Positions 61,355 to 64,000 of a DNA stretch of 64,000 nucleotides are shown piece after piece. Within the stretch, counting starts at the first letter, position 1. Each line of letters begins with the position of its first letter. The notes beneath the pieces are model-generated. The model made no database searches. It was not told where the DNA came from and saw nothing but the letters and a program-made list of their open reading frames with translations. This stretch comes from Streptomyces sp. NRRL S-1022 (GTDB taxonomy: Bacteria > Actinomycetota > Actinomycetes > Streptomycetales > Streptomycetaceae), in the NCBI RefSeq assembly GCF_000720135.1, contig NZ_JOIU01000003.1, forward strand, positions 124,001 to 188,000. Reading direction: 5' to 3'. The translations under genes and the position numbers were made by a program.

Positions 61355-62002
61355 ATGGCACGGCGATACGACACCAACGACGCGACCGACCGCGTGACGG
61401 GTCTGCGCGAGGCCGCGTCCGCCGTCCGCCGTGGCGAGCTGGTGGTGCTGCCGACCGACACGGTGTACGGCATCGGCGCCGACGCGTTCTCCTCCGAGGC
61501 CGTCGCCGACCTGCTGGCCGCCAAGGGCCGGGGCCGCAACATGCCCACCCCCGTCCTCATCGGCTCCCCGAACACCCTGCACGGCCTGGTCACGGACTTC
61601 TCCGAGATGGCCTGGGAGCTGGTCGACGCGTTCTGGCCGGGCGCCCTGACGATCGTCGCCAAGCACCAGCCGTCCCTCCAGTGGGACCTCGGCGACACCC
61701 GCGGCACGGTCGCCGTGCGCATGCCGCTGCACCCGGTCGCCATCGAACTGCTCACCGAGGTCGGCCCGATGGCCGTCTCCTCGGCGAACCTCACCGGCCA
61801 CCCCGCACCGGAGGACTGCGACGCCGCCCAGGAGATGCTCGGCGACTCCGTCTCCGTCTACCTCGACGGCGGCCCCACCCCGGCCAACGTGCCGTCGTCC
61901 ATCGTGGACGTCTCGCGCGAGGTGCCGGTGCTGCTGCGCGCCGGCGCGCTCTCCGCGGAGGAGCTGCGCAAGGTCGTACCCGACCTTGAGGTGGCGAATT
62001 GA
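61355..62002 (+). CDS. L-threonylcarbamoyladenylate synthase (Sua5/YwlC/TsaC family)
   Basis: 215 residues with the YrdC fold: ELVVLPTDTVYGIGADAF near 31, KGRGRNMPTPVLIG near 60, FWPGALTIVA near 95 and SSANLTGHPAPEDC near 146. It makes the intermediate for t6A37 of tRNAs reading ANN codons, from threonine, bicarbonate and ATP. The long Sua5 C-terminal domain is absent. Overlaps the next gene by four bases. Confidence 0.93.
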   Translation: MARRYDTNDATDRVTGLREAASAVRRGELVVLPTDTVYGIGADAFSSEAVADLLAAKGRGRNMPTPVLIGSPNTLHGLVTDFSEMAWELVDAFWPGALTIVAKHQPSLQWDLGDTRGTVAVRMPLHPVAIELLTEVGPMAVSSANLTGHPAPEDCDAAQEMLGDSVSVYLDGGPTPANVPSSIVDVSREVPVLLRAGALSAEELRKVVPDLEVAN

Positions 62003-62676
62003 CGGCCCCTGAAGCGGGGCGTGGCATAGGCGGCGGGGGCTACAGCGCGGAGGAGACGACCACGTTCGGGTTCCCCCGCGACACCTTCCGCATCCTCCAT
62101 GTCAGCACCGGCAACGTGTGCCGCTCGCCCATCACCGAGCGGCTGACCCGGCACTTCGTCGCGGAGCGGCTCGGCGTACTCGGCGGCGGGCTGGTCGTGG
62201 AGAGCGCCGGCACCTGGGGGCACGAGGGCGCACCCATGGAGTCCCACGCGGAGACCGTGCTGGGCGAGTTCGGCGCGGACGCCTCCGGCTTCGTCGGCCG
62301 GGAGCTGCTGGACGAGCACGTGATCATGGCCGACCTGGTGCTCACCGCCACCCGCGACCACCGCGCCCAGGTCATCTCCATGGGCCACTCGGCGGGCCTG
62401 CGCACCTTCACGCTGAAGGAGTTCACCCGGCTGGTGCGGGCCATAGACCCGGCCACCCTGCCGCCGCTGGAGGACGGCGTGGTGCTGCGCGCCCGGGCGC
62501 TGGTGCGCGCGGCGGCGGCCCTGCGCGGCTGGCTGCTCGCCCCGACCGCCGAGGCGGACGAGGTCTACGACCCGTACGGCGCCCCGCTGACCTTCTTCCG
62601 CTCCATCGGCGACGAGATAAGGGACGCGCTGGATCCGGTGGTGACGGCGCTGACGGGCGTGCCGGCGCGTACATAG
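61999..62676 (+). CDS. Low-molecular-weight tyrosine-phosphatase-like protein with Ser in the nucleophile position
   Basis: 225 residues. Residues about 30-180 follow the LMW-PTP fold: ILHVSTGNVCRSPITERLTRH near 32, LVLTATRDHRAQV near 112 and DEVYDPYG near 189. In active enzymes the loop is C-x-G-N-x-C-R-S; here it reads S-T-G-N-V-C-R-S, so the catalytic first cysteine is serine while the second cysteine and arginine stay. It is therefore either a pseudo-phosphatase or uses the other cysteine. TTG start at 61999 overlaps the Sua5-family stop (TTGA). Co-operonic with prmC/Sua5. Confidence 0.85.
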   Translation: MTAPEAGRGIGGGGYSAEETTTFGFPRDTFRILHVSTGNVCRSPITERLTRHFVAERLGVLGGGLVVESAGTWGHEGAPMESHAETVLGEFGADASGFVGRELLDEHVIMADLVLTATRDHRAQVISMGHSAGLRTFTLKEFTRLVRAIDPATLPPLEDGVVLRARALVRAAAALRGWLLAPTAEADEVYDPYGAPLTFFRSIGDEIRDALDPVVTALTGVPART

Positions 62677-62777
62677 GGCGTGCGCACGGGGACACCGGCG
62701 GGCGTGACGGCCGCGCGTGCGCCGCGACCCGGGCCTACATTGGGGATACGTCACCGTCGACCGCCCGGGAGCCCGCC

Positions 62778-64000
62778 ATGTCGGTCACCCCTACCCTTGA
62801 GACCGACGTCCTGCGGCACCAGGACCCGGCGATGGCCGAACTCCTCCTCGCCGAGCTGGAGAGGCAGTCGACCACCCTCCAGCTGATCGCCGCCGAGAAC
62901 TTCTGCTCCCCGGCCGTGCTCGCCGCCCTCGGCTCGTCGTTCGCCAACAAGTACGCCGAGGGCTATCCCGGCGCCCGCCACCACGGCGGCTGCGAGATCG
63001 TCGACGTCGCCGAACGCGCCGCCGTCGACCGGGCCAAGGCCCTGTTCGGCGCCGAGCACGCCAACGTGCAGGCCCACTCCGGCTCCTCGGCCGTGCTGGC
63101 CGCCTACGCGGCGCTGCTGCGCCCCGGTGACACCGTCCTCGCCCTCGGCCTGCCCTACGGCGGCCATCTCACGCACGGCTCGCCGGCGAACTTCTCCGGC
63201 CGCTGGTTCGACTTCGTCGGCTACGGCGTCGACGCCGAGAGCGGGCTGATCGACCACGACCAGGTGCGCCACCTGGCCCGCAACCACCGGCCCAAGGCGA
63301 TCGTGTGCGGCTCCATCGCCTACCCCCGTCACATCGACTACGCCTTCTTCCGCGAGGTCGCCGACGAGGTCGGGGCCTACCTGATCGCGGACGCGGCGCA
63401 TCCGATCGGGCTGGTGGCCGGCGGTGCGGCGCCCAGCCCGGTGCCGTACGCGGACATCGTGTGCGCGACCACCCACAAGGTGCTGCGCGGCCCGCGCGGC
63501 GGGATGATCCTGTGCGGGGCCGAGCTGGCCGAGCGCGTCGACCGGGCGGTGTTCCCCTTCACCCAGGGCGGCGCCCAGATGCACACCATCGCCGCCAAGG
63601 CCGTCGCCTTCGGCGAGGCGGCGACACCGGCGTTCACCGGGTACGCCCATCAGGTGGTCGCCAACGCCCGGGTGCTCGCCGGTCACCTGGCCGCCGAGGG
63701 GCTGGCCGTGACCACCGGCGGCACCGACACCCACCTGATCACCGCGGACCCGGCGCCGCTCGGTGTGGACGGCCGCGGTGCCCGTGGCCGGCTCCTCGCG
63801 GCCGGCCTGGTGATGGACTGCTGCGCGCTGCCGCACGGCGACGGCCGCGGCCTGCGCCTGGGGACGGCCGCGGTGACCACCCAGGGCATGGGTGAACCGG
63901 AGATGGTGCGGATCGCGGCGCTGCTGGCGGACGTGCTGCGGGGCGGGACGGAGCCGGCGGCGGCGCGGGAGGAGGTGCGCGCGCTCACCGGCCGGTTCCC
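62778..64000 (+). CDS. glyA: Serine hydroxymethyltransferase, partial (runs off right edge)
   Basis: 407 residues are present. Typical blocks: LQLIAAENFCSP near 34, YAEGYPGARHHGG near 58, NVQAHSGSSAV near 96 (the usual motif is NVQPHSGSxAN), YPRHIDYAFFREVADEVGAYLIADAAHPIGL near 180 and PLP lysine in CATTHKVLRGPRGG near 232. It interconverts serine and glycine with tetrahydrofolate. Several motif residues deviate from the main glyA type (ANKYAEG normal; AYPRHID for the usual SAYSRxID), so it may be the second Streptomyces paralogue. Edge cuts the last part only. Confidence 0.92.
   Translation, partial: MSVTPTLETDVLRHQDPAMAELLLAELERQSTTLQLIAAENFCSPAVLAALGSSFANKYAEGYPGARHHGGCEIVDVAERAAVDRAKALFGAEHANVQAHSGSSAVLAAYAALLRPGDTVLALGLPYGGHLTHGSPANFSGRWFDFVGYGVDAESGLIDHDQVRHLARNHRPKAIVCGSIAYPRHIDYAFFREVADEVGAYLIADAAHPIGLVAGGAAPSPVPYADIVCATTHKVLRGPRGGMILCGAELAERVDRAVFPFTQGGAQMHTIAAKAVAFGEAATPAFTGYAHQVVANARVLAGHLAAEGLAVTTGGTDTHLITADPAPLGVDGRGARGRLLAAGLVMDCCALPHGDGRGLRLGTAAVTTQGMGEPEMVRIAALLADVLRGGTEPAAAREEVRALTGRF

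Overview
The window is high-GC actinobacterial DNA and almost certainly comes from a Streptomyces chromosome. Third codon positions are dominated by G/C, GTG and TTG starts are frequent, and the gene order lysA-hom-thrC-thrB-rho ... rpmE-prfA-prmC-Sua5-glyA, together with a divergent LigD-polymerase/Ku pair, matches from memory the SCO5300-SCO5364 part of the S. coelicolor core. Nothing was run; all calls come from reading the sequence and translations.

Layout. (1) 1-16.2 kb is chromosomal. It holds a TetR regulator with an AurF-like diiron oxygenase divergent from a second ferritin-like diiron protein, a lipoprotein/sensor-kinase/FtsW-RodA/PBP2 operon, a DSP-like phosphatase, a NERD protein, the NHEJ pair LigD-polymerase and Ku, an MFS pump divergent from its HTH regulator, a PASTA-like lipoprotein and an SPW membrane protein. 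(2) About 16.8-25.4 kb is an old, decayed actinomycete integrative and conjugative element (AICE). It has a frameshifted RepSA-type gene, an intact Xis, an integrase with an 89-codon in-frame deletion, a GNAT, a secreted propeller-like protein and a remarkable Eco1/ESCO-like zinc-finger acetyltransferase. It starts at a degraded tRNA-Arg 3' fragment. (3) 25.35-42.45 kb is a second, intact AICE bounded by a 44-nt copy of the 3' half of tRNA-Arg(CCG) (25352-25395) and the complete tRNA-Arg(CCG) (42404-42475, minus). Its left third (25.6-31.5 kb, lower GC) is cargo: an EVE-like protein, a ParB-like protein, a methyltransferase fused to an Mrr-like domain, a hypothetical protein, and an AAA ATPase with a KTSC protein. 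The rest is the transfer machine: XRE regulator, RsbW-like ATPase, HTH-sensor protein, PP2C-like phosphatase, FtsK-type TraB, DUF2637 protein, spread proteins, RepSA, Xis, Int and a GNAT. (4) 42.6-64 kb is chromosome again: response regulator, ArgRS-like protein, threonine/lysine genes, rho, a secreted YD-repeat/phospholipase A2 protein, an S8 protease with FG-GAP repeats, an LCP protein, and the rpmE-prfA-prmC-Sua5-phosphatase-glyA translation/tRNA-modification run.

How parts work together. In the intact AICE a 16-bp palindrome, consensus GTCTAG-N4-CTAGAC, recurs upstream of the RsbW-like gene, the HTH-sensor gene, the transfer operon (three copies) and rep. This suggests one element-encoded repressor controls both transfer and replication, possibly set by the kinase-like/phosphatase cassette beside it. 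The two AICEs have homologous rep-xis-int-GNAT ends and stacked at the same tRNA gene, so the window records successive insertions. The best candidates for undescribed biology are the ESCO-like acetyltransferase, the cargo block 25.6-31.5 kb, and the palindrome regulon with its phospho-signalling cassette.
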